A stretch of 64,000 nt of DNA from Meghimatium bilineatum (taxonomy: Eukaryota; Mollusca; Gastropoda; Stylommatophora; Philomycidae), in NCBI GenBank assembly GCA_034231615.1, contig CM067314.1:8247501-8311500 (forward strand), in the 5' to 3' direction. This document shows, piece by piece, positions 10,889 to 21,473 of this stretch. The notes beneath the pieces were generated by a model. It made no database searches and was not told where the DNA came from. It saw only the letters and a list, made by a program, of their open reading frames with translations. The position numbers and the translations under genes were made by a program. Each line of letters begins with the position of its first letter. Within the stretch, counting starts at the first letter, position 1.

Positions 10889-12055
10889 TTGCCACGCATA
10901 AAACACAATGGAAACATGTCTGCATCTAATAAATGTTATGGTGCCTGCCCTGTGGCGGACGTTCAGGCAGGGACGGTGCCGGGCCCTATACCTCGAAAGG
11001 GCCCAACCTCAGTTACTGGAAGTCCTTCTCAATTGCCCCGAGGAGCCAGGAGGCAAGGGAATAGAGCTACTGGCCAAACAAACAGACGACCAATAAAAAT
11101 AATGCACTGGAATGCTGAGGGTGTCAACAGTAAAAGAGATGGATACAGCAAAAAATTGGAACTTGAAAATGTCCTCAGTGAAGAACAAGTTAATATTTGC
11201 TGTATCCAAGAAACACACCTCAGCAGCGACATAGCCTTCAAAATCAGAGGCTACCAGTGCTACCGATCTGACCGAAAAGACAGGCGAAAGGGTGGAATTC
11301 TGACACTAGTTAAAAACAATATCAGCGCATGTCAGCTGGAAGTATACATGGACGGGGCAGAATACCAGATGCTCCACATAAAAACAGACAGTGCAGAATT
11401 CCATCTCCTGAACTACTACTGCCCAAATGATAAACCATTGGCACTAGACACAATTCCAGATAAAGAAAGGCTTATGGTGTGTGGTGACTTCAACAGCCAC
11501 TCTCAGAGCTGGGGCTACGATCATATCGACAAGAGAGGTGAGGAACTTGAGAGCTGGCTGGATGAAAATAATCTCATTCTTATTAACCAGCCAGCTGACT
11601 CACCAACCTTCTACTCGAGAGCATGGCACACCACCTCTACACCAGACCTGGCATTCTACTCACCAGGCCTGGAATGGAACATCACACGTGTCGTTGGAAA
11701 GCAGCTTGGGGGTAGTGACCACAGACCAGTATTTCTGGAAATTCACAATGAATATACCAAGGACAGCAGCACGCTCACTAGGTGGAACTATAAGAGGGCA
11801 GACTGGAAAATGTACCAGCATTTAACCAGTGTTCTAGCTAAGGACATGAACTTGGACATCAATAGAGCAGTGAGTGAATTTAATAGATGTATACTACATG
11901 CTGCTAGTAAAACCATACCCAGGGGGGCACGCAAAAACTACAAACCCTACTGGAATGATGAACTGGAAAAGCTGCAAAATGAGATGGAAACATCTAGAAA
12001 GCAGGCTGAGAACAGACCTAGCCAAGAACATCACAACAAATATCAGCAAACATAG
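10889..12055 (+). CDS. LINE-A1 apurinic/apyrimidinic-type endonuclease domain
   Basis: 388 codons ending at a TAG (12053-12055). The first ~70 residues are basic and unremarkable. The endonuclease/exonuclease/phosphatase fold follows: HWNAEGV (catalytic-region Asn), IQETHL (Glu), RKGGILTLV, GDFNSHSQSWG (Asp-Phe-Asn), TPDLAF (Asp) and the terminal GGSDHRPV (Ser-Asp-His). All expected active-site motifs are present, so the nuclease, which nicks the genomic target for target-primed reverse transcription, looks intact. The TAG is not a natural end: reading on in the same frame from 12056 there is no further stop until 14734, so it is probably a single nonsense change splitting one polyprotein. 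Confidence 0.9.
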   Translation: MPRIKHNGNMSASNKCYGACPVADVQAGTVPGPIPRKGPTSVTGSPSQLPRGARRQGNRATGQTNRRPIKIMHWNAEGVNSKRDGYSKKLELENVLSEEQVNICCIQETHLSSDIAFKIRGYQCYRSDRKDRRKGGILTLVKNNISACQLEVYMDGAEYQMLHIKTDSAEFHLLNYYCPNDKPLALDTIPDKERLMVCGDFNSHSQSWGYDHIDKRGEELESWLDENNLILINQPADSPTFYSRAWHTTSTPDLAFYSPGLEWNITRVVGKQLGGSDHRPVFLEIHNEYTKDSSTLTRWNYKRADWKMYQHLTSVLAKDMNLDINRAVSEFNRCILHAASKTIPRGARKNYKPYWNDELEKLQNEMETSRKQAENRPSQEHHNKYQQT

Positions 12056-14734
12056 GCTAAATTTCAAAGAGCCAAGTTACAAGCCAGACGGAACAGCTGG
12101 AAAGAAAAAACAGAGTCGCTGAACCTAGAAAGAGATACTAGGAAATTATGGAAACTTGTAAAACAACTAAATGATGAAGGTACAGGGAGAAATACCAGGA
12201 TCACACTTTATAAAGATAAAAACATTTTAACAGGTAAACATGCAGCTGATTACTTTGCAGATTCCTTTGCAGAAGACAATAACGTCAATGTCAGCCCAGA
12301 CAAACAACAGGAGGTTCGAGCGAACCAGCAAAACATTGGACAAGACGAACCTATACCTGAAGTCATGGAGGCACCAATCACAATGAGAGAACTGGAGCAT
12401 GCAATATCCAAATTGAAAATGAAAAAGTCCCCTGGAGCTGATGGAGTGTCCAATGAAATGATTAGAAACCTGGGAATTGCAGCAAGAGCAAAGCTGCTGC
12501 AAATCTTTAACACAAGCTGGTCCACAGGTAATGTACCACAGGCGTGGAGAGAAGCAATAATGATACCACTCCTCAAATCAGGAAAAGATGGCAACACAGT
12601 CTCCAACTACAGGCCCATCAGCCTCACATGCTGTTTATGCAAAACAATGGAACGCATTATCAATCTTAGGATGCAGTGGTACCTTGAAAGTGAAAACCTT
12701 CTGGTATCACAGCAAGCAGGTTTCAGACAGTGCTACTCTACTGAAGATCAGGCAACCTACCTCTCCCAAGAGATTGAGGATGCCTTCCAAGATAAGAAAC
12801 TGGTACTAGCAGCATGGGTAGACCTTAGGAAAGCATTTGATAAGGTCTGGAAAGAAGGGCTCCTAAAGAAATTGCGAAATTGCAGGGTTAGCTCAAGAAT
12901 GTACAAATGGGTAAAAGCATACCTGCATAATAGAAGAGCCAGGGTACAATTAGATGGTCGCAAAAGCAAGAAAGTCCTACTGCGTCATGGAGTCCCCCAG
13001 GGAGGAGTCCTGTCACCCACACTTTTCTTGGTTTACATCAATGACCTAGTTGCTGAACTACCACACGGGATCAAAGTGGCAATGTATGCTGACGACCTGG
13101 TGATCTGGTGCACGGAAGAACATGCAACAGTGGCCACTAAACAAATACAAAGAGCTATCGATGCCCTAACCTTATGGGCAAATAGATGGTGTGTCAGCAT
13201 TAACACAGATAAGTGCAGCACTACACTCTTTACCCTCTCACCAAAACAAAAAGCCGGTCATATCAAGATAGACGGAGAGCTCTTGAAGGAAGACAAACAA
13301 CCAACATACCTCGGAGTTACTTTTGATGATAAGCTGACATGGAAGCAGCACATAAACAAAGCAACAACAAAAGCCAGGAGGAAGTTAGCTATCCTGAGAA
13401 AACTAAGTGGAACCACATGGGGAGCCAGTGGGAATATACTCAGTAAAGTTTACCAGCAAGGCATAAGACCACACCTGGAATATGGTTCAGCTGCGTGGTG
13501 TCCTGCATCAAACACCACATTACAAGATCTAGATAAAGTGCAAAACCAGGCACTTAGAATAATGTTGGGAGCAATGAAATCAACACCCATAGCAGAGATG
13601 CAGAAAATGGGAAGAATGCAAACACTTGGCGAACGCAGAGACACAAAAGTACTAATTCAAGCGGAAAAGTTTCAGTGTATGCCAAGTCATCCAATGAAGG
13701 AAAGATTCAAAAACCTAGCAATGGGGCGACTGAAAAGAAGCAGCTTTATCCATCAAGCTAAACGACTCCGTAGACAACTTACAGACCTACCTGAAGTTGA
13801 CAGCCCCTTAAGGTCTGTACCAGAACAAACCCCATGGAGTGAAAGGCATGGAATGCCAATATACATTCAGACCCATGTGAAAGGAATACTAAGCGAGGAC
13901 GAACAGAACAGTGTGCAGCGGAGGACAGTCACCCTCAGTTTCCTGGACGAGGAATATCCACAAGATATATGGGTCAGAGTATACACAGATGGGTCAGCAC
14001 AGAATGCTGTGAGGAATGGAGGTGCAGGTGTATATATAGAATATCCACACAAGCCTAGAGATACAATCAGAACACCGACAGGAAAATTCTGCAATAATTA
14101 TGATGCAGAAATCCAGGCAATTACTGTGGCAGCTAAAAAACTGCTGAACTCCAACTCTGACCTACAGCCTGTGGTATTCCTGACAGATGCAAGGTCAGTG
14201 CTTCAAGCTCTCCAGTCTGGAAAACTAACAGACTTGAAAAAACTACTTAGCGAATTGTCTTACCAGTATAGGGTAACCATGCAGTGGATACCCTCTCACT
14301 GTGGAATACCAGGAAATGAAAAAGCAGACCAACTGGCTAAGGAAGGTGCTGCCGAAGATCAACCAGATATACCAATCACCTACCATCAGAAAAAACAGAT
14401 GATCAAGTCAATAAGAAAGCCACAAACACCAACACAAGATGACTATCACATTATGAACAGATCAGAACAAGTTATAATTCTACGTCTCAGAACAGGACAC
14501 AACCGACTCCGCAGTCACATGTATACAAAGTTCAAGATTGGCAACACGGCCATGTGTACATGTGGACAGGCAGTACAGAGTGCCAAACATATACTTCAAG
14601 AGTGTTCTGAGCATGAAACGCTGAGGCAGACATATTGGCCAGAGGAAACAACACTGGAATCAAAGCTCTATGGGACACTGTATGAACTACAAAAGACAGT
14701 GAGTTTTATTAAGGAGACAGAATTACAGATATAG
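12056..14734 (+). CDS. LINE-A1 reverse transcriptase-RNase H region
   Basis: The same frame as the endonuclease, open from 12056 to the stop at 14734; the first internal ATG is at 12365. RT motifs in order are KSPGADGVSNEM, NYRPISLTCCLCKTMERII, AWVDLRKAFDKVW, HGVPQGGVLSPTLFLVYINDL, the catalytic AMYADDLVIW (about 13079-13108) and TYLGVTFD. The RNase H domain follows with its acidic residues: YTDGSAQN (about 13983), EIQAITVAA, FLTDARSVL and WIPSHCGIPGNEKADQLA (about 14286). The C-terminus carries a Cys/His cluster (CTCGQAVQSAKHILQEC). All catalytic residues are present. It would be active only if the upstream stop were absent or read through. Confidence 0.92.
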   Translation, partial: AKFQRAKLQARRNSWKEKTESLNLERDTRKLWKLVKQLNDEGTGRNTRITLYKDKNILTGKHAADYFADSFAEDNNVNVSPDKQQEVRANQQNIGQDEPIPEVMEAPITMRELEHAISKLKMKKSPGADGVSNEMIRNLGIAARAKLLQIFNTSWSTGNVPQAWREAIMIPLLKSGKDGNTVSNYRPISLTCCLCKTMERIINLRMQWYLESENLLVSQQAGFRQCYSTEDQATYLSQEIEDAFQDKKLVLAAWVDLRKAFDKVWKEGLLKKLRNCRVSSRMYKWVKAYLHNRRARVQLDGRKSKKVLLRHGVPQGGVLSPTLFLVYINDLVAELPHGIKVAMYADDLVIWCTEEHATVATKQIQRAIDALTLWANRWCVSINTDKCSTTLFTLSPKQKAGHIKIDGELLKEDKQPTYLGVTFDDKLTWKQHINKATTKARRKLAILRKLSGTTWGASGNILSKVYQQGIRPHLEYGSAAWCPASNTTLQDLDKVQNQALRIMLGAMKSTPIAEMQKMGRMQTLGERRDTKVLIQAEKFQCMPSHPMKERFKNLAMGRLKRSSFIHQAKRLRRQLTDLPEVDSPLRSVPEQTPWSERHGMPIYIQTHVKGILSEDEQNSVQRRTVTLSFLDEEYPQDIWVRVYTDGSAQNAVRNGGAGVYIEYPHKPRDTIRTPTGKFCNNYDAEIQAITVAAKKLLNSNSDLQPVVFLTDARSVLQALQSGKLTDLKKLLSELSYQYRVTMQWIPSHCGIPGNEKADQLAKEGAAEDQPDIPITYHQKKQMIKSIRKPQTPTQDDYHIMNRSEQVIILRLRTGHNRLRSHMYTKFKIGNTAMCTCGQAVQSAKHILQECSEHETLRQTYWPEETTLESKLYGTLYELQKTVSFIKETELQI

Positions 14735-14774
14735 ACATGTTTCAAGTGAACGAAAGAAGAAGAAGAAGTCTCAG

Positions 14775-15600
14775 TGTGAACTAGGCGACTGCGCATTGTA
14801 TGTTTATCCAATAGTAATGTGGAAATTGTATGCTTATACAGGAGAAAACGTGGAAATTGCAATGAAAGAAAAGATTGTAATTTTTCTTGTTTGTGTACTA
14901 ATGTATGAAATAGATAATGCAATGAATATCTTTTCTGAAGAAATTCGTGTTAATCTTCATTCACTCTTTAACTGGTTTGAAGATAATTTATACAAGGTGT
15001 TCCCCTTACAGAAGGCACTTTTACGGCACTGTCTTGTCTTGTCCTATCCATGTGTGCCACTAGCGCTTCACGGGAAGTCAGTCTTCTTTCTTTAGCTAAC
15101 TGCGATGTTCCGGTAAAGGTGTTCCGCTTACAGAAGGCATATTTACGACCCTGTACTTATACAAAAATGTATCAATTATTCACATTTTTGAAGACTGAGC
15201 TCCGACGCACACTGCTTACCACTGGTTATATTGTTTATTGTTCGCCCATCACATGATGATGATGACTATTTGTTACACCCACTTTTGAAATTCAATTAGA
15301 GTTATGTCCTTGATTATGCGTTCATAGATGGCTAATAAACCCTATTCTTGCCGCAAATCTCATTGGACCTAGTCATGACCTAGTGCATGGGATGACAACT
15401 ACAGATGCTTTTTTTTTTGTTTACCCGTGACTTTCTAGCTACTTTCGCTGTTGAGCTGCTTCATTTCCACTCTTTTCACATTTCTTTACTGTAGATCACC
15501 ATGCAACTCTATGTTGTGCAAGTACTTTCCATGTATCTTGGTTTATTTCAAAGGCATTCAGTGAGTCCTTGTATCGATTTATTTGTCCACCTTGAGAACG
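14775..15600. other. intergenic sequence, no gene seen
   Basis: Contains a short duplicated segment (aaggtgttcc.cttacagaaggca) near 14994 and 15117. The 99- and 68-codon frames have no recognisable domains. Confidence 0.4.
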
Positions 15601-15603
15601 TAT

Positions 15604-16315
15604 GCCCTTCTGCAAATCACTATAAAAAAGTACAATCATTGCAAGAATTAACATCAAAGTTAGAAAAAGTTACCAGCAAGTACGGAATGGAAATAAATTC
15701 AGATAAGAGCAAAATCTTGGTAAACAGCAGAGACACAGAAAACCAGACTAATATCATGATGAATGGACACAAGCTTGAAGAGGTGAATACCTTCAAATAC
15801 CTCGGATCCAGTATATGCAGCGATGGTAAATGCAAAGCAGAATTAAAAATAAGGCTGGGGATGGCTTTAGCATCCTTGTCAAGGCTAACTGTGATTTGGA
15901 AAAGTAACATCAGTGTTGGAGTGAAAATCAAACTGTATAGGTCGCTGGTGCTTTCCGTTGTGTCGTATGGTTGTGAGAGTTGGACACTCACTGCGGACAT
16001 GGAGAGAAGATTACAGGCTTTCGAGTATAAATGCTACAGAAGAATTCTACGAATTTCCTATAGGGAACATAAGACCAATGTGTACGTAAGAAATAAAGTA
16101 GAGATGTGTGCAGGTGTCCAGGAGCCATTGCTTTCAATAGTGAAACGACGAAAACTAGCATGGTTCGGACATGTATGCAGGCACGATTCCTTGTCAAAAA
16201 CAATACTGCAGGGAACTGTCGAGGGTGGAAGAAGCAGGACAAATAAAGACATGGACAGACAACATCAAGGAATGGACAGGGCTAGATATTTCCACACTCA
16301 TCCGCATCGCTGAGG
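15604..16315 (+). pseudogene. LINE-C reverse-transcriptase thumb and tail
   Basis: An open stretch encoding the C-terminal part of a LINE RT: 'LEKVTSKYGMEINSDKSKIL', 'TFKYLGSSICSDGKCKAE', 'SYGCESWTLTADMERRLQAF', 'RRILRISYREHKTN', then 'RKLAWFGHVCRHDSLSKTIL' and 'GTVEGGRSRTN'. The palm domain with YADD is missing, so the copy is 5'-truncated. A frameshift near 16235 is likely, since the usual 'GRxxxxWxDNIKEW' ending appears out of frame. Confidence 0.85.
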
Positions 16316-16379
16316 ATAGAATTCGCTAGAGTACTCTGTGTGCTGAAGCTTCCAATGTGGTACCCCTACGACCCTGAAG

Positions 16380-16520
16380 GGTTATGAGTTTTATTGATAA
16401 TGATTGATAAAGAAGTATCTTTGGCAAGCGATGATCTGGTATACGTACCAGATAATCTGCCCAACGAATCAGTGTCTGGATCAGAATAGTGTCAATGCTA
16501 TGGATGGATACCAGATCGGT
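16380..16520 (-). pseudogene. LINE-G tail fragment
   Basis: On the minus strand, 'LIRWADYLVRIPDHRLPKIL' matches the tail motif 'IRWAGHLVRMPDYRLPK' at 45440. A very short remnant with no other domains. Confidence 0.6.
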
Positions 16521-16839
16521 CAAAGACGATTGAATCAAGAATCCTGCCTTGCCATCTGATGTTCATAACTTCTCACAGATAAGTTGTGTGGATGCGATTG
16601 AGCTTCCCCTACGTGTCGCTTATACACAGTCCATTTTTCACCATGCTTCATCACTGGAAGTATCACCTCTTTGTTAACTTTCACCTTAGTCTTTAGGATA
16701 ATACCATTTTTCTATACATTTGAGTACAATCTACTGAAAAGTTATGCTTGCCTTGGCGATCCTTTCCGCCGAAGGCGCAAATAACTTGCGCAATTGGAAC
16801 GTTGGTGTAAATAAAATGACGACACAACAAATTTTCATG

Positions 16840-16945
16840 GTCTAAATTGCATCCTACTTGAAATCTAGTAGGACCATTGTTCTGCTACAAGAGATATCAA
16901 GTGGGAGTTTGAGAACGAACACTGAAGCAGAACAAGAAGTATACA
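16840..16945 (+). repeat. short dispersed repeat (R1-tail type)
   Basis: 'gaaatctagtaggaccattg', 'ttctgctacaagagatatc' and 'gtttgagaacgaac' match the two tandem segments inside the insertion at 34056-34442, ending in a GAA-rich tail. Non-coding. Confidence 0.55.
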
Positions 16946-17500
16946 CTTCATCATCAACGGTGGTATTTTCTTCAGCAATGGTGATTGTGTATCACCTCAT
17001 TATGTGAATCTATACTAAACTTTTAGTGTTACGCCATTTACCTTTAAACAGGGCTCGTGATTATATAAGGGAATATATACAACCTTTCCGCTCTTTATGT
17101 AGTTTTAGCAGCCTTTTGTGAACATTCATTTCTGGGAAGGTGGGCCAAATTGTGCTTTGTTCGTCTGGTAAGATGCCAGAAAGTTTTTTTTAATTAGTTC
17201 TTTGGAGCTGCAAATTGTGTTTTTTCTTATCTCTGTGGGTCAACGCATATCAGTACTTTTATTTCAGCCTGCGGGTCAGTAAAAATAATAGCTTGGAGGA
17301 CCGGATCTGGTCCACAAGCCCATATTTTACCCATCACTGATCTAGAGTCACTGTTTATGTCTGTAGAGATAGTTGTCGTATGGATAACAGTGACTGTTTC
17401 TTTTAAGTGATAATTGATTTTCGTTTGTATCGTTTGTGTTTTAGCATGTCCTTCAGAAGTGTTTTAAAGGCCTCTGTTTCTCTGTGCAATACTGCTGTTT
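16946..17500. other. intergenic sequence, no gene seen
   Basis: No gene, known repeat or RNA recognised. Confidence 0.4.
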
Positions 17501-17712
17501 GTGCACCACAGTATGCCCTAACATCACAGGCTGTTAGTGCACCGCATGCTGCCCGTGCATCACAGGCTGTTCGTGCATCACAGGCTGTTCGTGTATCACA
17601 GACTGTTCGTGTATCACAGACTGTTCGTGTATCACAGGCTGTCCGTGCACCATATGCTTTCCAAGCTTTACAGGCTGTTTGTGCATTACAGGTTGTTCGT
17701 GCATCACAGTAC
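17500..17712. repeat. 18-bp minisatellite
   Basis: About ten copies of an 18-bp unit (gctgttcgtgcatcacag with variants). Because 18 is a multiple of 3, three frames remain open on both strands (up to 107 codons), which I regard as artefacts of the repeat. Confidence 0.9.
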
Positions 17713-17811
17713 ATTATATACCAAATTTAGCTAAACAGCTCAAGTGGTCTGCCTTTAACACATTTCCCGTCCGATAATTCTCCAAACAATCTGCAGTAGG
17801 ATACAATTGTT

Positions 17812-18009
17812 GTTCATTCACATGGCATAGTCATCGTTACATTCACATGGCCTAGTCATCGTTACATTCACATGGCCTAGTCATCGTTACATTCACATGA
17901 CCTAGTCATCGTTACATTCACATGGCCTAGTCATCGTTACATTCACATGACCTAGTCATCGTTACATTCACATGGCCTAGTCATCGTTACATTCACATGA
18001 TCTAGTCAT
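17812..18009 (-). repeat. 25-bp minisatellite, inverted copy (8 units)
   Basis: Eight units of a 25-bp repeat with the core 'cacatggcctagtcatcgtt'. It is the reverse complement of the 27-unit array at 24366-25040, and the unique flank at 18010-18110 is likewise inverted relative to 24262-24362. Confidence 0.95.
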
Positions 18010-18200
18010 ATTTATCGTCTACTACTGAGTATTGCAAATGTTGATAGTAGCCACGACCGGTCTCAAGTCACGACCTGTGTACTGATGACCTAGAAGACCC
18101 GTTGTGATTATTGCTCTGAGTTTCATTGGTCAACCTTGGTTATTTTTGGCGGGCGAGTCCAATGATATAAATAGTGTCCAATGAATAGCCAGACAATAAT
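18010..18200. repeat. satellite flank and repeat M fragment
   Basis: 18010-18110 matches the complement of 24262-24362 (shared 'ccacgaccggtctcaagtca' and 'cgacctgtg.actgat.acctagaaga'). The next ~90 bp contain 'tcattggtcaac.ttggttatttttggc' and 'aaatagtgtccaatgaa', typical of repeat M. Confidence 0.75.
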
Positions 18201-18520
18201 CAGAAACGTACCGAATAAAGTGCTTACGTTTAGCAGTTGTGTCTTCAATATCTTTCGACGGTCACTTAGTAACTTTGCCCGTTGGGGTTTGGGAACCTCT
18301 GTGTTTGTTATTGTGTTCAACTACTGAACTACCTTTTAATGTTCATGTTCTTAACGAAATCTGCGAAAGTAAAAAATATCGAGCCTTCTTTCATGTCTGG
18401 GGTACAATGTCCATGTTTCTGAGACGTATAACGAAGTAATGGGAACACAGATGTGCTAAATGTGTCTTCGTCTGTATTGTGAATGTTATGATCTTTTCCG
18501 GCGCTGTCTTTACTAATCTA

Positions 18521-19690
18521 CGAGGGGGAGTCAATAAGTAAGTCACAAATGGCTCTTTAGAAAAAAACTGAAGACGATAAAAACCTGAAAACTGTTTATT
18601 TTTACACATACATTATCCCTTTACTTCTCAACATAATTTCCACCAACATTGATGCATTTATCCCATCGTTTTATGAGTCCTCCCAAACCTGCTGCGTAGA
18701 ACTGCGTGCTCTGCTTTTTAAGCCACATTTTCACTTCACATTCAACTTCTGCGTCAGTCGCGAAATGCTTCCCGCCAAGGTGGGTTTTTAGTGGACCAAA
18801 AAGGTGAAAATCACTAGGGGCTAAATCGGGGCTGTAAGGAGGATGTTCCAGAATTTTCCAACCAAGATTTTTTATTTTCTCCTGAGTTAATCGAGCTGTA
18901 TGTGGTCTAGCATTGTCATGAAGGAGTAGCACTCCTCTAGTCAGCAGCCCTGGACGTTTTCTTCGAATTGCATCCCGAAGCACTGATAGAACTTCACAGT
19001 ATGATTCAGAATTCACATTGTCACCTTTCTTTTTGAAATTGGTTAAAAGCACTCCTTGACAATCCCAGAACACTGTCAGCATAACCTTCCCTGCTGATGG
19101 TGTAACCTTGAATTTTTGGACACAAGGCGAAGAAGGATGTTTCCATTGCATTGAAGCACGCTTTGATTCAGGCTGGTAGTGATGCACCCATGATTCGTCC
19201 CCAGTAATAATCCTGTTCATCATGTCTTCTCCTTCATTTGCGTATTGACAGAGATGCTCCAATGACAAGCCTAATCGGTTCATTTTGTGTTCGTCCGTCA
19301 ATTGTCTGGGCACCCACCTTGAACACACTTTCTTAAATTTCAATCGGTCATGCATGATGCTGTATGCTGAACCATGTGAGCACCCTATTGCAGCTGCTAC
19401 AGCGTCTATCGTTACTCGTCTGTCCCCTCGAATCATCTCCTCAACCCGCTGCACAGATGCGTCTGTTGCAATTTCAACAGCACGACCAGATCGGATTTCG
19501 TCAACAATTTTAGAGCGTCCTTGAGAAAATTTTTTTACCCAGCTGTGCACCGCTTTACGGGACAAACAATTGTCAGCATAAACAGGAAGCATTTCTTTAT
19601 GAATGTCTTTTGCAGGCAGTCCTTTTATATACATGCGGTTGTGTCTGTGGGTCTCACCAATTACTACTAGACAAACCACCCATGCGACAG
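18521..19690 (-). mobile_element. mariner transposon
   Basis: The transposase gene (18621-19679) is followed on its 3' side by an end 'cgagggggagtcaataagta' starting at 18521, directly preceded by TA, the expected target dinucleotide. I cannot find a convincing inverted copy of that end to the right: the sequence after 19690 is a different short hairpin repeat also present at 21886. The element may therefore have lost its 5' terminal repeat, leaving an intact gene in an immobile copy. Confidence 0.85.
18621..19679 (-). CDS. mariner transposase (DD34D), uninterrupted frame
   Basis: 352 codons without a stop, about the usual length for mariner transposases. The N-terminal part holds two helix-turn-helix regions for terminal-repeat binding (about 'KDIHKEMLPVY' to 'VHSWVKKFSQGR', and 'TIDAVAAAIGCSHGSAYSIM'), joined to the conserved linker 'SRWVPRQLTDEHK'. 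The catalytic domain has ITGDESWVHHY (first Asp), LLHDNARPHTA (second Asp) and YSPDLAPSDFHLF (third Asp). I count 34 residues between the second and third Asp, which defines mariner rather than Tc1. The start is chosen as the first Met of the open frame; the first ~12 residues look atypical, so the true start may differ. Confidence 0.92.
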   Translation of the reverse strand: MVCLVVIGETHRHNRMYIKGLPAKDIHKEMLPVYADNCLSRKAVHSWVKKFSQGRSKIVDEIRSGRAVEIATDASVQRVEEMIRGDRRVTIDAVAAAIGCSHGSAYSIMHDRLKFKKVCSRWVPRQLTDEHKMNRLGLSLEHLCQYANEGEDMMNRIITGDESWVHHYQPESKRASMQWKHPSSPCVQKFKVTPSAGKVMLTVFWDCQGVLLTNFKKKGDNVNSESYCEVLSVLRDAIRRKRPGLLTRGVLLLHDNARPHTARLTQEKIKNLGWKILEHPPYSPDLAPSDFHLFGPLKTHLGGKHFATDAEVECEVKMWLKKQSTQFYAAGLGGLIKRWDKCINVGGNYVEK

Positions 19691-19765
19691 AAAATCTTAG
19701 TAGATGACATGCCGGCTTATTGAGGCTCTCCTATGGAAGCTTTTTAGCATGTCATTTATACAATT
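19689..19765. repeat. short hairpin repeat H (copy a)
   Basis: The arms 'agatgacatgcc' (19702-19713) and 'agcatgtcattt' (19746-19757) are near-complementary around a ~32-nt loop. It is collinear with copy b at 21886-21965 (cagaaaa.cttag.agatgacatgcc ... gaagctt...ca). A small MITE or other structured dispersed repeat. Confidence 0.6.
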
Positions 19766-20270
19766 ATAGACCCCCTCTGAGTAGAAGGCTCTTTCAATAG
19801 ACATTACACTAAGCCGAAAGTTGAAGTCTGTTGGGAATGAAAGAAAGCTCATAAAAACCACCCCACTGCACATATGAAGTAAGAACTAATCGCTCGCAAT
19901 TCATGGGGTTCTCAAACAAACAAGCAAACAAACAAACAACAAACATCATAACAGGAAACACAAACCTAGGTTGTGTGAAAATGACGTATGTTGGAGGTCG
20001 CTGTTAGGTAATCCTGTCACAAGAACATCAAAATATAACATACTCGATGTTCGTTCTCAAACATCTGTAGGTCAGCAAATATTGACAGGGCAAGGATTGC
20101 ATTATGCCATGCTTTACTGCATAACTGGCGATATCTGCGCCTTTCTTTAGGGTATATCGCACTTCAAAATGGCTCCTGGGTTGCAATGACCGTGACATTT
20201 GTCAGACATGCTTATGAGCAGAGTCAGTACCTTCGGTCACTCCATCTATTGTTGTGTGTTTCATCGGCTG
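19766..20270. other. intergenic sequence with weak R1 fragment
   Basis: About 20090-20200 contains 'gatatctgcgcctttc' and nearby words typical of repeat R1 on the minus strand, but strongly diverged. (AAAC)n near 19912. No gene. Confidence 0.45.
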
Positions 20271-20900
20271 GCGAAAATATAAATAATAAAGGTATACATA
20301 GCAAAGTATAAATAGTAAAGTATATATAGAAACATATGAATAACTAACAACGTATACATAACAACGTATAAATAGTAAAGGTATAGATAGTAAAGTATAT
20401 ATAGAAAAATATGAATAACTAACAATGTATACATAGCAACGTATAAATAGTAAAGGTATACAAAACAAATTATAAATAGTAACGATATAAATAGTAAAGT
20501 ATATAAGGTAGGTAGGTTAATGAGTTTCCTTTGGAGAGGCGTGCCCTTTCAACCAGCGGACAAAATCCAATTAGGTTATATCAGGACACACTACCATAAA
20601 ATATTAGAGGTAACAAAGACCCCAAGTATAACTAATATGCAAAACACTGTTATAAAAAAAGTATATATAAAAGTAAAGTATATATAGCAACATAGCAAAG
20701 TATAAATAGTAAAGATATAAAAAATAAAACATATAGCAATATAAATAGTAAAGAAATAAAACATATAGCAACATAAATAGTAAAGATATACAAAATAAAA
20801 CATATAGCAACATAAATAGTAAATAGTTATAAATAGTAAAGTAGGCCTATATATAGCAACGTATAATTAACAAATTATATAGTTTCAATAGTCGGAGTGG
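20270..20900. repeat. AT-rich degenerate tandem repeats
   Basis: Irregular repeats of 'gtataaatagtaaag', 'atatatagcaacgtataaat' and 'aaataaaacatatagcaaca', interrupted at about 20503-20635 by unrelated sequence. Frames across this region encode only Tyr/Ile/Phe-rich low-complexity peptides. Confidence 0.85.
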
Positions 20901-21470
20901 CCTAATGTAATGATGCTACACATATGCCTCACTAGCGACGGTCCTGCTATGACCATCTACCTGATGAGCAGCCGACACTAGTTCCAAAACCACCTTAGTC
21001 GCCTCTTACGATGATGATTATGTTCTTCCTTCGCAAGCAAGCAAAGATGAACATAGCATTGGGGGATAAACGATACGCATGACATGTCACGAAGTTGCTT
21101 TTCTCTGATCCCCTTTCTGCAGTGGTAACACTATAAAAATCTTGACATACCTTGTTTGTGAATAAACTAGGTCAAAAAATACAGTAGCGACATTCGTGGA
21201 CTTACACCGGATATTCTTTATAGAAACAGGTTACGCGGATATGCCCGGGCGATAGTGCGTGCGGTGAAAGGTGAAATCTCTGTCGGCCTGTTTAGTTAAT
21301 AACATTATTGTAAGCTTTGGAGACTAGTGTATTGAGAAAACTTTTCTTGTACTGTCAGGCGAGTGTGTTTCAGACCTGGTCAGGGTATCCTTATACAAGA
21401 CACGTGAGCAGGAAATATATAGACAACACTAAATTCAAGTAGGTAGATATTCATTATACTTGCGCTGAGA
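20901..21470. other. intergenic sequence, no gene seen
   Basis: No supported features. Confidence 0.4.
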
Positions 21471-21473
21471 TTA

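Larger units (their letters stand above)
10697..14767 (+). mobile_element. near-complete RNase H-bearing non-LTR retrotransposon (LINE-A1)
   Basis: A roughly 4.1-kb element: a short leader (about 190 bp), one long frame at 10889-14734 with endonuclease, reverse transcriptase and RNase H domains in that order, and a (GAA)n tail at 14751-14767. The order EN-RT-RNase H and the Cys-rich tail are typical of the I/LOA/R1-type group of LINEs. Candidate imperfect target duplications are gtctcaaatgtg (10685-10696) and gtctcagtgtg (14768-14778). I see no separate gag-like ORF1 upstream, so the element is either single-ORF or 5'-truncated. The frame carries only one internal stop. Confidence 0.9.
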
